Assembly (NCBI GenBank): GCA_036653215.1
Contig: JAVVUK010000045.1
Span: 1 to 12,790 of the forward strand
Length of the DNA: 12,790 bases
Direction of reading: 5' to 3'
Source: JADFUS01 sp036653215
Lineage (GTDB): Bacteria > Bacteroidota > Bacteroidia > Bacteroidales > Rikenellaceae
The notes under the pieces are model-generated. The model worked only from the letters and a program-made list of their open reading frames with translations, had not been told where the DNA came from and made no database searches. Positions 12,053 through 12,790 of this stretch are shown piece after piece (the first letter of the stretch is position 1; each line of letters begins with the position of its first letter). Made by a program: the position numbers and the translations under genes.

Positions 12053-12790
12053 TTAGTTTACTGTTACAGTCTTGCTTAATGTAGCTGCCCCACCGATGAA
12101 ATTACTATCTTTAGAAGTAAATGTTATGGTAACAGTCTTTCCTTTTAGACCAGCATCAAATATGACATCTCCTGTGGTAGAGCCATTTGTAAGAGCTATA
12201 GGGTTTTGATCTCCAAAATAAACAAGATCTGTACAATCTTTACCGTCTGCTGTAGCTGTCCATGATACAAATATAGGAACTGTCACACTGCCTGTTGTTG
12301 ATATACTATAGCTCTCCCAGCTATTATTAGGAATTGTGGCAGGTATTGTAACATCTATAAGATAGTTTGCAGGAGTAGAAGGAATATTATATACCAGAGA
12401 ACTTACAGTTGTTGATGTTGTATTTGGATAGTAGAATGTGACTTTGGTAGTAGCGAAGTCTATTGTTAGGTCTTTGCCTGCTCCAGCTTTAAGAATACGT
12501 ATATCGAAAGATGCAGACTTAGTGCCTGTTGCTATGGTTGTAGAAGCACCACTTGGAAGTTCATAATCAACTCCTAATGTTCCACCTGTAATTGTAGGAG
12601 TCAATGTTATATCCGATGTTGCATTTACCCCGCTGTTTTGACCGCCTAAGCTTATAGAGACATCCTTATAAGTATCTGTAGAAGTGAAATATTGGACATC
12701 TGTGCGATATATATGCATCTTAAGGTCTTGTGTGTTTACTGGGCCTTTCACGTCATAAACGATGTTGCTGTTTATCATCTCTAAGGCAGG
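12053..12790 (-). CDS. C-terminal part of a beta-rich secreted-type protein (runs off right edge)
   Basis: The frame is open to the right edge: codons for P-A-L-E precede the first ATG at 12778, so the true start is beyond the window. About 245 residues are seen, almost all Thr/Ser/Gly/Asn-rich beta structure and low in Cys and Trp. Residues GVDYELPSGASTTIATGTKS and SFDIRI, counted from about 75 after the first ATG, resemble the Calx-beta/DUF4843-like repeats of Bacteroidota surface lipoproteins (GxDYxL...TIxxGxxSAxxxI). SLVYNIPSTPANYLIDVTIPA and the closing GKTVTITFTSKDSNFIGGA suggest a second and third Ig-like unit. No signal peptide can be seen because the start is missing. A cell-surface or periplasmic place is inferred. 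It is followed by the 48-aa peptide gene. Confidence 0.6.
   Translation of the reverse strand, partial: PALEMINSNIVYDVKGPVNTQDLKMHIYRTDVQYFTSTDTYKDVSISLGGQNSGVNATSDITLTPTITGGTLGVDYELPSGASTTIATGTKSASFDIRILKAGAGKDLTIDFATTKVTFYYPNTTSTTVSSLVYNIPSTPANYLIDVTIPATIPNNSWESYSISTTGSVTVPIFVSWTATADGKDCTDLVYFGDQNPIALTNGSTTGDVIFDAGLKGKTVTITFTSKDSNFIGGAATLSKTVTVN

Overview
The window looks like a scaffold from a Bacteroidota genome, most likely order Bacteroidales. The pointers are four matches to the Bacteroidota promoter -7 element TAnnTTTG, A-rich start contexts with almost no Shine-Dalgarno sites, a lipoprotein with the Bacteroidota-style GGPKD sequence after its lipid-anchor Cys, a lysine exporter split into two genes, and a glutamyl-tRNA synthetase with a Bacteroidota-type insertion after KLSKR. 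Genus cannot be told from this sequence. Two runs of exactly 100 N mark scaffold joins.

Layout. (1) 1-3097, minus strand: a 755-aa lipoprotein, a 233-aa outer-membrane beta-barrel protein overlapping it by 17 bp, then the start of rbfA, which runs off the left edge. (2) 3098-3201: divergent promoters, followed on the plus strand by rnhA and ychF. (3) 4814-5194: intergenic repeats around the first N-run. (4) 5195-9547, plus strand: a tightly packed or overlapping unit of lysO (two parts), gltX and a UbiD-family decarboxylase whose last codons are frameshifted. (5) 9553-9590: a hairpin terminator shared with the convergent trpB (9610-10845, minus). (6) 10846-11809: no large gene. It holds a trp control region (promoter, 19-aa leader peptide with three consecutive Trp codons, mutually exclusive hairpins, intrinsic terminator), separated from trpB by a second copy of the intergenic repeat family and a 36-bp tandem repeat. 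(7) 11809-12790, minus strand: a long near-perfect hairpin, an uncatalogued 48-aa peptide gene, and the C-terminal part of a secreted-type beta-rich protein that enters from the right edge.

The main discoveries are the trp leader/attenuator at 11518-11709, which appears complete and classical in design, and a family of about 125-bp repeats with terminal inverted repeats and a base-paired core. The family occurs both upstream of lysO and between the attenuator and trpB. Both N-runs fall inside members of this family, and every gap-flanking repeated piece is exactly 55 bp long, as expected from a k=55 assembly graph. Both gaps may therefore hide no sequence at all.

How the genes work together: trpB makes tryptophan from indole and serine, and would be switched by charged tRNA-Trp supply through the leader. 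lysO, gltX and the UbiD-family gene look co-transcribed by spacing but share no obvious pathway. rnhA and ychF are housekeeping genes. The rest of the tryptophan pathway is not in this window.
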